Below are positions 1-7,085 of a stretch of DNA of 64,000 nt, in pieces. The stretch is from CADDZP01 sp035948135 (lineage in GTDB: Bacteria; Actinomycetota; Acidimicrobiia; Acidimicrobiales; AC-14). The stretch is taken from contig DASZJL010000051.1 in assembly GCA_035948135.1 (NCBI GenBank), forward strand, positions 27,392 to 91,391, written 5' to 3'. The notes beneath the pieces are model-generated. The model was not told the origin of the DNA, did no database searches, and saw only the letters and a program-made list of their open reading frames with translations. Every line of letters starts with the position of its first letter. Position 1 is the first letter of the stretch. A program made the translations under genes and the position numbers.

Positions 1-1
1 G

Positions 2-454
2 CTGTCGGTGCTGCCGGACACGACGCTGACCAAGGGCGACATCCCGAAGTCGCTGTGGCGCAACAAGACGATGAAGCGCCGGTTGCGTGAGGCGGCACCA
101 TCGCGTCTGCAGTGGAGCGTGCTGATGGCGGGCTACGTCGTCGGCAGCGTGCGCAACCCGTTCCGACCCGTGTGGAACCGCGACGTGTTCACCGAGGCCA
201 AGCGCCGGCTCGCCATCCCGGTGTTCGCGGTCGGCGGCATCCGCACCGCCGAGGAGGTCAACGGCATCCTCGACGGTGGCGAGGCCGACATGGTCGGCAT
301 CGGGCGACCCTTCTACGCCGAGCCCGACCTCGCGGGTCGAGTCCTGGGCGGCAGCGCCGAGCCACGGCGGTGCCGCAACTCCAACTTCTGTGTCCCCGCC
401 GAGATGCTCGGCATGAAGGGCACCTGTTACAACCCCGACGTCAAGAAGACGTAA
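2..454 (+). CDS. NADH:flavin oxidoreductase (old yellow enzyme family), C-terminal part
   Basis: The reading frame is open from the window edge, so only about the last 150 residues of an OYE-type TIM barrel are present. The segment VFAVGGIRTAEEVNGIL followed by ADMVGIGRPFYAEPDLA is the phosphate-binding end of the barrel that holds FMN in this family (conserved GGI and GRP). The C-terminal tail has three cysteines (CRNSNFC and GTCYNP) but no second Rossmann domain, so this looks like a stand-alone OYE-like enzyme, not a 2,4-dienoyl-CoA reductase. Substrate unknown. It converges on the PLP gene at 585, and 130 bases with short hairpins separate them. Confidence 0.85.
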   Translation: MSVLPDTTLTKGDIPKSLWRNKTMKRRLREAAPSRLQWSVLMAGYVVGSVRNPFRPVWNRDVFTEAKRRLAIPVFAVGGIRTAEEVNGILDGGEADMVGIGRPFYAEPDLAGRVLGGSAEPRRCRNSNFCVPAEMLGMKGTCYNPDVKKT

Positions 455-584
455 TTCGCACTCGCAAGCGAAGCTTGCTCGGCGAGCTAATCGTGCTCCG
501 GGCTCACGGCAAAGCCGCTCGCCCTCCGCCGCTGATTTCTTTACGACAGCGGAAGCGGCGCCTTCGGCGCGGGTGCCGCCGTCG

Positions 585-1574
585 TCACGACGGGCGCGGT
601 GCCCTGATCCACTCCGCGTAGGTCGACGCGAACAGGGCGGGCATCCCGCCGGTGTGGAGGAAGACGACATTGGTGTCGCGGTCGATGCGTCCGTCCCGGC
701 GCGCCGCGATGAGGCCGGCCATGGCCTTGCCGCTGTACACGGGGTCGAGGACGAGGCCCTCGAGGCGAGCGGCCAGGTCGAGGGCCTCCCGGCACTCGTC
801 GGTGGGCGCGCCGTAGCCGTCGCCGAACCGGTCGTGGTCGATCTGGAGGTCCCCGGTGGGTTCGGGGAGTCCGGCCAGGCGGGCCGTCTCGGTCGCCTTC
901 TCGGGGACCTGTTGGTCGAGGTCGGGGCGCGTGCCGACGTCGACACCCAGGACGCGGTCATGGCTACCGAGGCCGGCAACGAGCCCGGCGTGGGTGCCGC
1001 CCGAGCCGTCGGCCACGACGACCAGGTCGACGCTCGAGTGCTGCTCGGTCAGCTCCCGCGCCGCCCTGACGTAGCCCAGCGCGCCCGTAACCGACGCGCC
1101 GCCGATCGGCATGGCGTAGGGGCGTCTTCCCTCCTGGGCCAGGCGGCGGGTGGTGTGGTCGATGGCGGCCTCGACGCCGTAGTAGTCGAGCGGTCCCGCC
1201 CACACCATCTCGGGGTCCAGCAGCTCGTCGAGGATGACGTTCCCACTGGGGACCGAGGGCGGGTCACTGCCGAAGACCACCGTGCAGTGCAGGCCGAGCT
1301 TGTTGGCGGCCGCCGCCGTCATGCGCACGTGGTTGCTCTGGCGGCCGCCGCCGGTGACGAGCGTGTCGCAGCCGTGGACTTGGGCGTCCTCGCAGAGGTA
1401 TTCCAGCTTGCGGGCCTTGTTGCCCCCGCCGGCCAGCCCCGTGGCGTCGTCGCGCTTGACCCACAGGGCGTTCTCGTCCATGTCGAGGTGAGCGGCGAGC
1501 CGGCGCATCGGCTCGAGCGGCGTCGGCAGGTGAGCGAGAATCACGCGGCGGTCAAGAGGGTCGACCCGCGGCAT
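585..1574 (-). CDS. PLP-dependent D-cysteine desulfhydrase / ACC deaminase family protein
   Basis: A 329-residue fold-type II PLP enzyme. GGGNKARKLEYL (around residues 49-60) holds the lysine expected to form the Schiff base, GGGRQSNHVR follows, and ADGSGGTHAG (around residue 190) is the phosphate-binding glycine loop. Relatives degrade D-cysteine to pyruvate, ammonia and sulfide, or deaminate 1-aminocyclopropane-1-carboxylate; sequence alone cannot separate the two. The gene is divergent from a cysteine-dioxygenase-like cupin with 26 bases between the start codons, which favours a thiol amino acid substrate. The ATG lies 7 bases after the hexamer TAGCGT, so the mRNA is probably leaderless. 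Confidence 0.85.
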   Translation of the reverse strand: MPRVDPLDRRVILAHLPTPLEPMRRLAAHLDMDENALWVKRDDATGLAGGGNKARKLEYLCEDAQVHGCDTLVTGGGRQSNHVRMTAAAANKLGLHCTVVFGSDPPSVPSGNVILDELLDPEMVWAGPLDYYGVEAAIDHTTRRLAQEGRRPYAMPIGGASVTGALGYVRAARELTEQHSSVDLVVVADGSGGTHAGLVAGLGSHDRVLGVDVGTRPDLDQQVPEKATETARLAGLPEPTGDLQIDHDRFGDGYGAPTDECREALDLAARLEGLVLDPVYSGKAMAGLIAARRDGRIDRDTNVVFLHTGGMPALFASTYAEWIRAPRPS

Positions 1575-1581
1575 CGCGCCG

Positions 1582-1591
1582 ACGCTACCGT
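1582..1591. promoter_or_regulatory. Shared bidirectional -10 element (A-CGC-TA-CCG-T)
   Basis: On the plus strand TACCGT ends 9 bases before the ATG at 1601. On the minus strand TAGCGT ends 7 bases before the ATG at 1574. The two TANNNT hexamers share the central TA. Both distances predict transcription starting at or next to the start codon, that is, leaderless mRNAs in both directions. Confidence 0.65.
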
Positions 1592-1600
1592 CGGCGCGCG

Positions 1601-2203
1601 ATGACGGTTGCGCTCGACGCCCTGGTCGCGGCCACGGCCGCGGCCTTGGAGGACGCGTCGCTCGGTGGCGACCGGGCCCGGGCCGAGGCCATCGCTCCGT
1701 CCATGCGGGCTCTGCTTGCCGCCGAGTCGCCGATCCCCTTCGACGCCTACCAACCCCTGGAGGGCGCCGCGGTCGGCAATCTCTTGTATGCCGACCCCGA
1801 CGGGCGGTTCCACGTCCTCGCCGTCGTCTTCCCGGAGGGCACGTCGAGCGGGGTCCACCACCACGGCTGCTGGGGCGTCATCGGCTACCTCCAGGGCTCC
1901 GACGAAGAGACCCGGTATCGCGCCCTGGCCGACCGGGGGAGCAGTGCCCAGCTCGAGGAAGCGAGCCGCCACGTCTGGTCGAAGGGCGACGTCACATTCC
2001 TGCTGCCGCCCGAGGAGGGCTGGCACCGCGTCCGCAGCGCCGGCCCGGGCGACGGCGTCAGTGTCCACGTGCTGTGCCGCACGCCGGCCGACCACCCCCA
2101 CCGCTTCTGGGACCGCAACACCGAGGCTGTGCACCCATATCCCTTCGTCGAGATCCAGCCGGGGCGCTGGCGGAGCGAGGTCATGTGGGACCAGCCGGCG
2201 TGA
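1601..2203 (+). CDS. Cysteine dioxygenase-like cupin protein
   Basis: A 200-residue single-domain cupin. SGVHHHGCWGVIGYLQG (around residues 84-101) carries the histidine cluster that holds the iron in cysteine dioxygenases and relatives, and GWHRVRS about 50 residues later gives the second metal-binding histidine. Members oxidise thiols such as cysteine or 3-mercaptopropionate with O2. Whether this one acts on cysteine is inferred from its divergent partner, a D-cysteine-desulfhydrase-like enzyme. ATG 1601 is chosen because it lies 9 bases after a -10 hexamer and no ribosome-binding site is visible. Confidence 0.75.
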   Translation: MTVALDALVAATAAALEDASLGGDRARAEAIAPSMRALLAAESPIPFDAYQPLEGAAVGNLLYADPDGRFHVLAVVFPEGTSSGVHHHGCWGVIGYLQGSDEETRYRALADRGSSAQLEEASRHVWSKGDVTFLLPPEEGWHRVRSAGPGDGVSVHVLCRTPADHPHRFWDRNTEAVHPYPFVEIQPGRWRSEVMWDQPA

Positions 2204-2219
2204 TCGCCGGATCTCACAA

Positions 2220-2292
2220 AACCTCTCCAAGTTTCGTTTTCCAAAGGTCAAACACGCTCGAACCAGAGCAATCCTCAACACTTGGAGAGGTT
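2220..2292. repeat. 13-base perfect inverted repeat in an AT-rich gap, possible operator
   Basis: The arm at 2220-2232 (aacctctccaagt) is matched exactly by its reverse complement at 2280-2292, with 47 bases between. The whole gap is far less GC-rich than its surroundings. The right arm covers the -35 position of the predicted promoter of the downstream glycosylase gene (-10 at 2303). A regulator binding both arms, or a terminator-like stem after the cupin gene, would each explain it. Confidence 0.5.
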
Positions 2293-2302
2293 CTGGGGTT
2301 CG

Positions 2303-2308
2303 TATCCT
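2303..2308 (+). promoter_or_regulatory. -10 hexamer TATCCT of leaderless glycosylase gene
   Basis: TATCCT ends 6 bases before the ATG at 2315. This places the transcription start at the start codon and favours 2315 over the upstream in-frame TTG at 2282. Confidence 0.55.
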
Positions 2309-2314
2309 CGTCTG

Positions 2315-2953
2315 ATGCCGAGAACCAGCGTTGCCGCAGCGACCGCCGAGTTGGCGGATCGGGATCCCGTCATCGCCAAGCTCGTGGACGCGGCCGCGCC
2401 CGCGACGCTGAAGCGGCGGGGGAGTGAGCGGCGCGACCACTTCGGCGCGTTGGCCCGGTCGATCGCGTATCAGCAGCTGGCGGGTGCGGCGGCGGCCGCC
2501 ATCCACGGACGCTTCGAGGCCATCTTCGACGGCCACCCGACACCCGAGGCCGTGCTGGCCACGCCTGAGGAGCAACTGCGCGGCGCGGGGCTCTCGGCGG
2601 CCAAGACGGCGTCGATCCTCGACCTCGCCAGCAAAGTTGAGTCCGGCGTCGTGCCCCTGGACGGGATCGAGCGTCTCGGCGACGAGGAGATCATCGAACG
2701 CCTGTCAACGGTCCGCGGGATCGGCCGATGGACCGCGGAGATGTTTCTCATCTTCCAACTCGGCCGCCTCGACGTCTGGCCCATCGATGACCTCGGTGTC
2801 AGGGCTGGCTATGCCGCGGCCTACAAGCTGAAAGACACGCCGGCGCCCAAGGCTCTCGCTCCGCTGGGCGAGCCGTTCCGCCCGTACCGGTCGATCGCGG
2901 CCTGGTACATGTGGCAGGCGATCCACCTGGCCCGCGCCGGCGAGCTTCCCTAG
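2315..2953 (+). CDS. DNA-3-methyladenine glycosylase II (AlkA-type, HhH-GPD)
   Basis: A 212-residue HhH-GPD base-excision glycosylase that removes alkylated purines. The helix-hairpin-helix LSTVRGIGRWTAEMFL is followed by DVWPIDDLGVR, whose aspartates (D158/D159) include the expected catalytic residue. SIAYQQLAGAAAAAI is the conserved helix of the AlkA core. It lacks the N-terminal beta domain of E. coli AlkA, like many short actinobacterial homologs. An upstream TTG at 2282 would add 11 unlikely residues; ATG 2315 fits the leaderless -10. The MarR gene follows 12 bases downstream. Confidence 0.88.
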   Translation: MPRTSVAAATAELADRDPVIAKLVDAAAPATLKRRGSERRDHFGALARSIAYQQLAGAAAAAIHGRFEAIFDGHPTPEAVLATPEEQLRGAGLSAAKTASILDLASKVESGVVPLDGIERLGDEEIIERLSTVRGIGRWTAEMFLIFQLGRLDVWPIDDLGVRAGYAAAYKLKDTPAPKALAPLGEPFRPYRSIAAWYMWQAIHLARAGELP

Positions 2954-2965
2954 TCGACGACGGCA

Positions 2966-3388
2966 ATGGCTGGACTGAATGACGCCGACTATCAGCGGCT
3001 GCTCGAGTTCCGCGACGGCTTGCGTCGCTTCCTCCGCTGGAGCGAGGAGCAAGCCGCCGCCGTCGGTCTGACACCCGCGCACCATCAACTGCTGCTCGCC
3101 GTCCGGGGCCATCCGGGTCCCCACGCGCCGACCGTGAGCGACGTCGCCGGGCACCTGATGCTCCGTCGCCACAGCGTCGTCGGTCTGGTCAACCGTGCCG
3201 AGGCGGCCGGGTTGCTGAGCCGCAAGGCAGACCGGAGCGATCAACGCGTGGTCCGCCTGAGCCTCACCAGGCTCGGGGCTCGGCGCCTCGAGCTTCTGTC
3301 AGCTCTCCACCTCGAGGAGTTGCATCGCCTCGCGCCGCGCATGCGTCAGCCCTGGGCCGGCCTCGATGGGGGCAGCCCGACTGACTGA
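2966..3388 (+). CDS. MarR family transcriptional regulator
   Basis: 140 residues with the MarR winged helix: an N-terminal dimerisation helix, then TVSDVAGHLMLRRHSVVGLVNR (HTH, around 57-78) and the wing AGLLSRKADRSDQRVVRLSLT, including the DxR turn typical of the family. The C-terminal dimerisation region is short and ends in a glycine/proline tail. It follows the glycosylase gene by 12 bases, so the two may form one transcript. The ligand is unknown; a role in control of the glycosylase or of itself is only inferred from position. Confidence 0.85.
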   Translation: MAGLNDADYQRLLEFRDGLRRFLRWSEEQAAAVGLTPAHHQLLLAVRGHPGPHAPTVSDVAGHLMLRRHSVVGLVNRAEAAGLLSRKADRSDQRVVRLSLTRLGARRLELLSALHLEELHRLAPRMRQPWAGLDGGSPTD

Positions 3389-3474
3389 CGATCGAGTGGT
3401 GCAAACGCCAGCTTCAAACTGACTCACTACCGCACCTGCTGCTTGAAACGGCCACAGGCCTTGCAATTGCTGGT

Positions 3475-3480
3475 TACAGT
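3475..3480 (+). promoter_or_regulatory. -10 hexamer TACAGT of the molybdate operon
   Basis: TACAGT ends 9 bases before ATG 3490. It overlaps the right arm of a short inverted repeat (caaactg at 3415-3421, cagtttg at 3477-3483) and lies just after the palindrome gcaattgc, which are plausible regulator contacts. Confidence 0.5.
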
Positions 3481-3489
3481 TTGTGGGCC

Positions 3490-3885
3490 ATGCCTTCATT
3501 TACGGTTGGAGAGGCCGCCGAGCTGCTGGGGGTGAGCTCGGACACGGTCCGGCGCTGGGTGGACGGCGGAGAGCTGCCCGCAGCCCGAACAACGGGCGGG
3601 CGGCGGCGGATCGACGGCAAGGCGTTGGCCCGGTTCTCGACCAAGCGCGCCGGCGCCCCCGCGCCCGCGCCGGTGGCCGAATCAGCGAGGAACCACTTCC
3701 CTGGTCTGGTCACCAAAGTCGTCAAGGACAAGGTGATGGCTCAGGTCGAGATCCAGGCCGGTCCGTACCGGGTCGTGTCGTTGATGAGCCGTGAAGCGGC
3801 GGACGAGCTCGCGCTCGCGCCCGGCGTGATGGCCGTCGCATCAGTCAAGTCCACCAACGTCGTAGTCGAGGTCCCTTCGGGGTGA
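3490..3885 (+). CDS. Molybdate-responsive regulator: MerR/excisionase-type HTH fused to a TOBE (Mop) domain
   Basis: 131 residues. The N-terminus FTVGEAAELLGVSSDTVRR is a DNA-binding HTH of the MerR/excisionase class. After an Ala/Pro linker, the segment NHFPGLVTKVVKDKVMAQVEI through AVASVKSTNVVVEV is a TOBE/Mop domain, which binds molybdate or tungstate. This is the actinobacterial counterpart of ModE, built with a different HTH. It is the first gene of the modABC operon and overlaps modA by 4 bases (GTGA), so it very probably senses molybdate and controls the operon. An in-frame TTG at 3481 is an alternative start, but ATG 3490 fits the -10 better. Confidence 0.85.
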   Translation: MPSFTVGEAAELLGVSSDTVRRWVDGGELPAARTTGGRRRIDGKALARFSTKRAGAPAPAPVAESARNHFPGLVTKVVKDKVMAQVEIQAGPYRVVSLMSREAADELALAPGVMAVASVKSTNVVVEVPSG

Positions 3886-4685
3886 ACGTGAGAACGCGAT
3901 GCTTTCGCGTCGCGGTACCCGTGATGGCCGTGCTCGCGGTCGTGACGACCGCCGCGTGTGGGTCGGACTCGAAGACATCGTCGAGCACGTCCCCGACTTC
4001 CGCGGCGATTACCGGCAACCTCAACGTGTTTGGCGCGGCGTCGCTCACTGGCGCGTTCAACGATGCAAAGACGAGGCTGACGGCTGCCAACCCGGGCCTG
4101 AACCTGACTTACAACTTCGCCGGGTCGAACGCGTTGGTCGCCCAGATCCAACAGGGTGGGCCTGCAGATGTCTTCGCCTCGGCCGACCAGAAGAACATGC
4201 AGACGCTGGTCACCGCCGGCCTCGTCGAGACTCCTGTGACGTTCGCCAGGAACAAGCTGCAGATCGCGGTCGCGGCCGGCAACCCGAAGGGGATCACCGG
4301 TCTCGCCGACCTGGCCAAGCCGGGTGTGACCGTCGTGCTCGAAGCCCCCGGCGTGCCGGCCGGTGACTACACACGCCAGGTCCTCGCCGCCAAGGGGGTC
4401 ACGGTGACACCGAAGTCGCTGGAGACCGACGTGAAATCGGCGCTGGCCAAGGTGACGTCCGGCGAAGCGGACGCCACCGTCGTCTACGTCACCGACGTCA
4501 AGGCCGGAGGTCCCAAGGTCCAGGGCGTGACCATCCCCGACGCCGAGCAGCCCGACATCAGCTATCCCATCGCGGTGGTGAAGGCCGCCAAGAACCACGC
4601 CGCCGCGCAAGGCTTCGTGAGCTCGGCCGTGTCAGGCGAAGTGCAGAAGTCGCTGGAGGCGGCCGGTTTCTCTCCCGCGAAATAG
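3882..4685 (+). CDS. modA: Molybdate ABC transporter substrate-binding lipoprotein ModA
   Basis: 267 residues, GTG start inside the stop of the regulator gene. The N-terminus is a lipoprotein signal with a hydrophobic stretch and a near-canonical lipobox ending at Cys26, then a Ser/Thr linker. LNVFGAASLTGAF is the oxyanion-binding start of ModA proteins and NFAGSNALVAQIQQGGPADVFASAD the second binding strand. VVYVTDVKAGG and the final IAVVKAAKN segment match the family's C-terminal lobe. It captures molybdate outside the membrane and delivers it to ModB. Confidence 0.93.
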   Translation: MNVRTRCFRVAVPVMAVLAVVTTAACGSDSKTSSSTSPTSAAITGNLNVFGAASLTGAFNDAKTRLTAANPGLNLTYNFAGSNALVAQIQQGGPADVFASADQKNMQTLVTAGLVETPVTFARNKLQIAVAAGNPKGITGLADLAKPGVTVVLEAPGVPAGDYTRQVLAAKGVTVTPKSLETDVKSALAKVTSGEADATVVYVTDVKAGGPKVQGVTIPDAEQPDISYPIAVVKAAKNHAAAQGFVSSAVSGEVQKSLEAAGFSPAK

Positions 4686-5475
4686 ACGGCGCGGGAGCTC
4701 TCCCACGTGGCTCCCGGCGGTCCTCGCGGGCGGGGCCGTCGCCATCGTCGTCCTCCCGCTCATCGCCCTGTTCCTGCGCGCGCCGTGGTCAACACTCGTC
4801 AGCCAGCTCCGCGCCAACGAGGCTTTCACCGCCCTCCGTCTCTCGATCATCACCTCCCTCGGCGCGCTCGCCGTGTCCGCGGTGTTCGGGATCCCCCTCG
4901 CGTGGGTGCTCGCTCGGCACCGGTTCCCGGGCCGTGCCTTGCTACGAGCGCTGGTCACGCTGCCGATGGTGCTCCCGCCTGTAGTGGGTGGCATCGCGTT
5001 GCTCTATGCGTTCGGCCGCAACGGATTCGCGGGGCGCATCCTCTACGACCTCACGGGCTGGCGTCTGGTCTTCACCACCGGCGGCGTCATCCTGGCCGAG
5101 ACCTTCGTCGCCATGCCGTTCCTCATCGTTACTGCCGAAGCGGCCTTCCGCTCGATGGACCGCCGCGCCGAAGACGCGGCAGCCACCCTTGGCGCCAGTC
5201 CCGCCTACCGGTTCCGCCGGGTGACCCTCCCGGCCGTCGCGCCGGCGCTGGCGGCCGGCGGCGCGCTCACCTGGGCCCGAGCGCTCGGTGAGTTCGGAGC
5301 CACGATCACCTTCGCCGGCAACCTTCCCGGCGTCACCCAGACGACCCCGCTGCTCGCCTATCTCGACATCGAATCCGGGCACGAAGCCACGGCCCTCGCG
5401 CTCTCCCTGGTCCTGTTGATGGTGTCCCTGCTCGTGCTCGTCGGCCTACGCGATCGTTGGCTCGGGAACCCGTGA
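4684..5475 (+). CDS. modB: Molybdate ABC transporter permease ModB (start codon unclear)
   Basis: An inner-membrane permease with the EAA loop GASPAYRFRRVTLPAVAPAL that docks onto ModC. The frame is open from 4621 to 5475, and clear ModB sequence starts near 4708: a first membrane helix WLPAVLAGGAVAIVVLPLIA, then FTALRLSIITSLGALA. The first ATG, GTG or TTG in this frame is GTG 4873, which would delete the first helix and part of the second. The true start must be a rare codon near 4684, or a base is wrong in the assembly. The gene follows modA directly and overlaps modC by 4 bases (GTGA). Confidence 0.85.
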   Translation, partial: RRRGSSPTWLPAVLAGGAVAIVVLPLIALFLRAPWSTLVSQLRANEAFTALRLSIITSLGALAVSAVFGIPLAWVLARHRFPGRALLRALVTLPMVLPPVVGGIALLYAFGRNGFAGRILYDLTGWRLVFTTGGVILAETFVAMPFLIVTAEAAFRSMDRRAEDAAATLGASPAYRFRRVTLPAVAPALAAGGALTWARALGEFGATITFAGNLPGVTQTTPLLAYLDIESGHEATALALSLVLLMVSLLVLVGLRDRWLGNP

Positions 5476-6524
5476 GGCTCACCGCGACCATCGGCGTCAC
5501 CCTCGGCGACCTCAGCCTCGACGCCGAGCTGGACCTCGATGACGGGGCCGTCGTCGGCCTCGTTGGTCCCAACGGTGCCGGCAAGACGACGGTCGTCGGC
5601 GCCGTCGCCGGGCTCGTGCCCCTCGACCGTGGCCACGTGACGATCAACGACACGGTCTTCGAGGATCCGGCTGCAGGTATTCGCATCGCCGCCGAGCACC
5701 GCAGCCTGGGCGTCGTGTTTCAAGAGCCTCGGCTCTTCGCCAACCTCAATGCACTGGACAACGTGGCCTTCGGATTGCGGGCGACGGGTATCCCGAAGGC
5801 ATCCGCCCGCGCGACCGCCGCCGCGTGGCTGGAACGAGTCGGGCTGTCCGACGTTGCCCGGCTCCGTCCGTCCCAACTGTCGGGCGGACAAGCCCAACGC
5901 GTCGCCCTTGCCCGTGCCCTCGCCGTCGAGCCCGACGTGCTGCTCCTCGACGAGCCACTCGCCGCCGTCGACGCGGCCGCCCGTACCGAGCTTCGCCACC
6001 TGCTGCGCGCCGAGCTCCGCCGCTATCCGGGTGTCCGCCTGGTCGTCACCCACGACCCCGTCGAGGCCGCCACGCTGGCCGACCAGCTCGTCGTCCTCGA
6101 GGGCGGCCGCATCACCCAGCACGGACCGCTCTCGGAGGTCACGGCCCGGCCGCGGTCACCTTGGGTCGCCGCCATGGTCGGACTCAATTTGTTCTCCGGC
6201 ACCGCGGCCGAAGGCGTCGTCACCCTCGATACCGACGCCGTCATCGCCACCGCCACCAAGGACAGTGGCCCAACCTTCGCCGCCATCCGCCCCAACGCCG
6301 TGTCGCTCCATCGCCGGCATCCCGAAGGAAGTCCGCGCAACGTCTGGCGTGGCCAGGTCGGTGAGCTCTACCTCGCGGGCGACCGCGCCCGCGTCCAGAT
6401 CGACGGACCCGTTGCGCTCATCGCCGAGGTCACCGCCGCCGCCGTCGCCGACCTCCAGCTCGCCGACGGAGGCCCCGTCTGGGCGTCGGTCAAGGCGACC
6501 GATATCGAGACCTATCCGGTCTGA
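5472..6524 (+). CDS. modC: Molybdate ABC transporter ATP-binding protein ModC
   Basis: 350 residues from GTG 5472, which overlaps the modB stop. Walker A is GPNGAGKTT, the signature LSGGQAQRVALARALA, Walker B VLLLDEPLAAVD, and the switch histidine lies in VVTHDP. After the ATPase, NLFSGTAAEGVVTLD opens a C-terminal TOBE/Mop domain of about 120 residues that ends with VWASVKATDIETYPV, the usual ModC layout for molybdate feedback. It energises uptake through ModB. Confidence 0.93.
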   Translation: MRLTATIGVTLGDLSLDAELDLDDGAVVGLVGPNGAGKTTVVGAVAGLVPLDRGHVTINDTVFEDPAAGIRIAAEHRSLGVVFQEPRLFANLNALDNVAFGLRATGIPKASARATAAAWLERVGLSDVARLRPSQLSGGQAQRVALARALAVEPDVLLLDEPLAAVDAAARTELRHLLRAELRRYPGVRLVVTHDPVEAATLADQLVVLEGGRITQHGPLSEVTARPRSPWVAAMVGLNLFSGTAAEGVVTLDTDAVIATATKDSGPTFAAIRPNAVSLHRRHPEGSPRNVWRGQVGELYLAGDRARVQIDGPVALIAEVTAAAVADLQLADGGPVWASVKATDIETYPV

Positions 6525-6535
6525 CCTCCCCCTCC

Positions 6536-6541
6536 TATGGT
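6536..6541 (+). promoter_or_regulatory. -10 hexamer TATGGT of leaderless kinase gene
   Basis: TATGGT ends 6 bases before ATG 6548, which gives the kinase gene its own promoter 11 bases after modC. Confidence 0.5.
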
Positions 6542-6547
6542 GGCGAC

Positions 6548-7075
6548 ATGCGGCCTGGGATCGTCATGCTCGTCGGGCTGCCGGGCGCCGGGAAGAGCAC
6601 ACTTGCGGCCGCCCTCGCCCAACGCCTCCCCGAGCTCCGGGTGCTGAACAAGGACTCGGTGCGGTCGGCCTTGTTCGAGCCGTGCGACTACAGCGCGGCC
6701 GAGCGCAGCATCGCCTTCTCGGCGATGCTCGACGCCGCGACCTACCACCTCGGCCGCGGCCGGGTTGTCGCGCTCGATGGGCTTGCCTTCCCACGCCCGG
6801 GCGAGGAGGACGCAGTCGCGGCCGTCGCGGCGGAGGCGGGCGCGTTCGTGGCGACGATCGTGTGCGACGTGCCCGTTGAGGTTGCGGTGGCCCGGGCCGA
6901 CGCCGACTCGGTCGCCGGCACCCACCGAGCGGCCAATCGGGACGGTGCTGCGGTCCGTCGAGTCGCGGCTGAGATGCTCGAGCCATCGGGCGCCTATCTC
7001 ACCGTCGACACAACCCGCCCGATCGACGAAGCGGCCGACTTGGCGCTCGGCTATATCGAGGACGCTGCTCAGTAG
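6548..7075 (+). CDS. P-loop kinase-like ATPase (AAA_33 / zeta-toxin-like fold)
   Basis: 175 residues. Walker A is VGLPGAGKSTLA at the N-terminus, followed by LNKDSVRSALF, the substrate-binding element of small P-loop kinases (gluconate kinase, chloramphenicol phosphotransferase and zeta toxin relatives). VVALDGLAFPRPGEE is the Walker B region and TIVCDVPVEVAVAR the strand that in this family precedes the lid. The substrate cannot be read from sequence. No antitoxin-like gene is adjacent, so a toxin role is unlikely. Its stop codon TAG forms part of the -10 hexamer of the next gene. Confidence 0.75.
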   Translation: MRPGIVMLVGLPGAGKSTLAAALAQRLPELRVLNKDSVRSALFEPCDYSAAERSIAFSAMLDAATYHLGRGRVVALDGLAFPRPGEEDAVAAVAAEAGAFVATIVCDVPVEVAVARADADSVAGTHRAANRDGAAVRRVAAEMLEPSGAYLTVDTTRPIDEAADLALGYIEDAAQ

Positions 7076-7078
7076 GCT
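7073..7078 (+). promoter_or_regulatory. -10 hexamer TAGGCT of the acyl-CoA dehydrogenase gene
   Basis: TAGGCT ends 7 bases before ATG 7086. The first three bases are also the stop codon of the kinase gene, so promoter and stop are superimposed. Confidence 0.5.
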
Positions 7079-7085
7079 CGTAGCC

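Noticed and set aside
455..584. Hairpins between the first two genes (for example gcgcc-ttc-ggcgc near 558-570).
   Set aside because: The stems are short, lack a U-run and are common by chance at this GC content. They may help termination but cannot be supported as a feature.
6548..7075. Zeta-toxin reading of the P-loop kinase, implying a toxin-antitoxin pair.
   Set aside because: No epsilon-like or other antitoxin gene is adjacent; the neighbours are modC and an acyl-CoA dehydrogenase with its own promoter.
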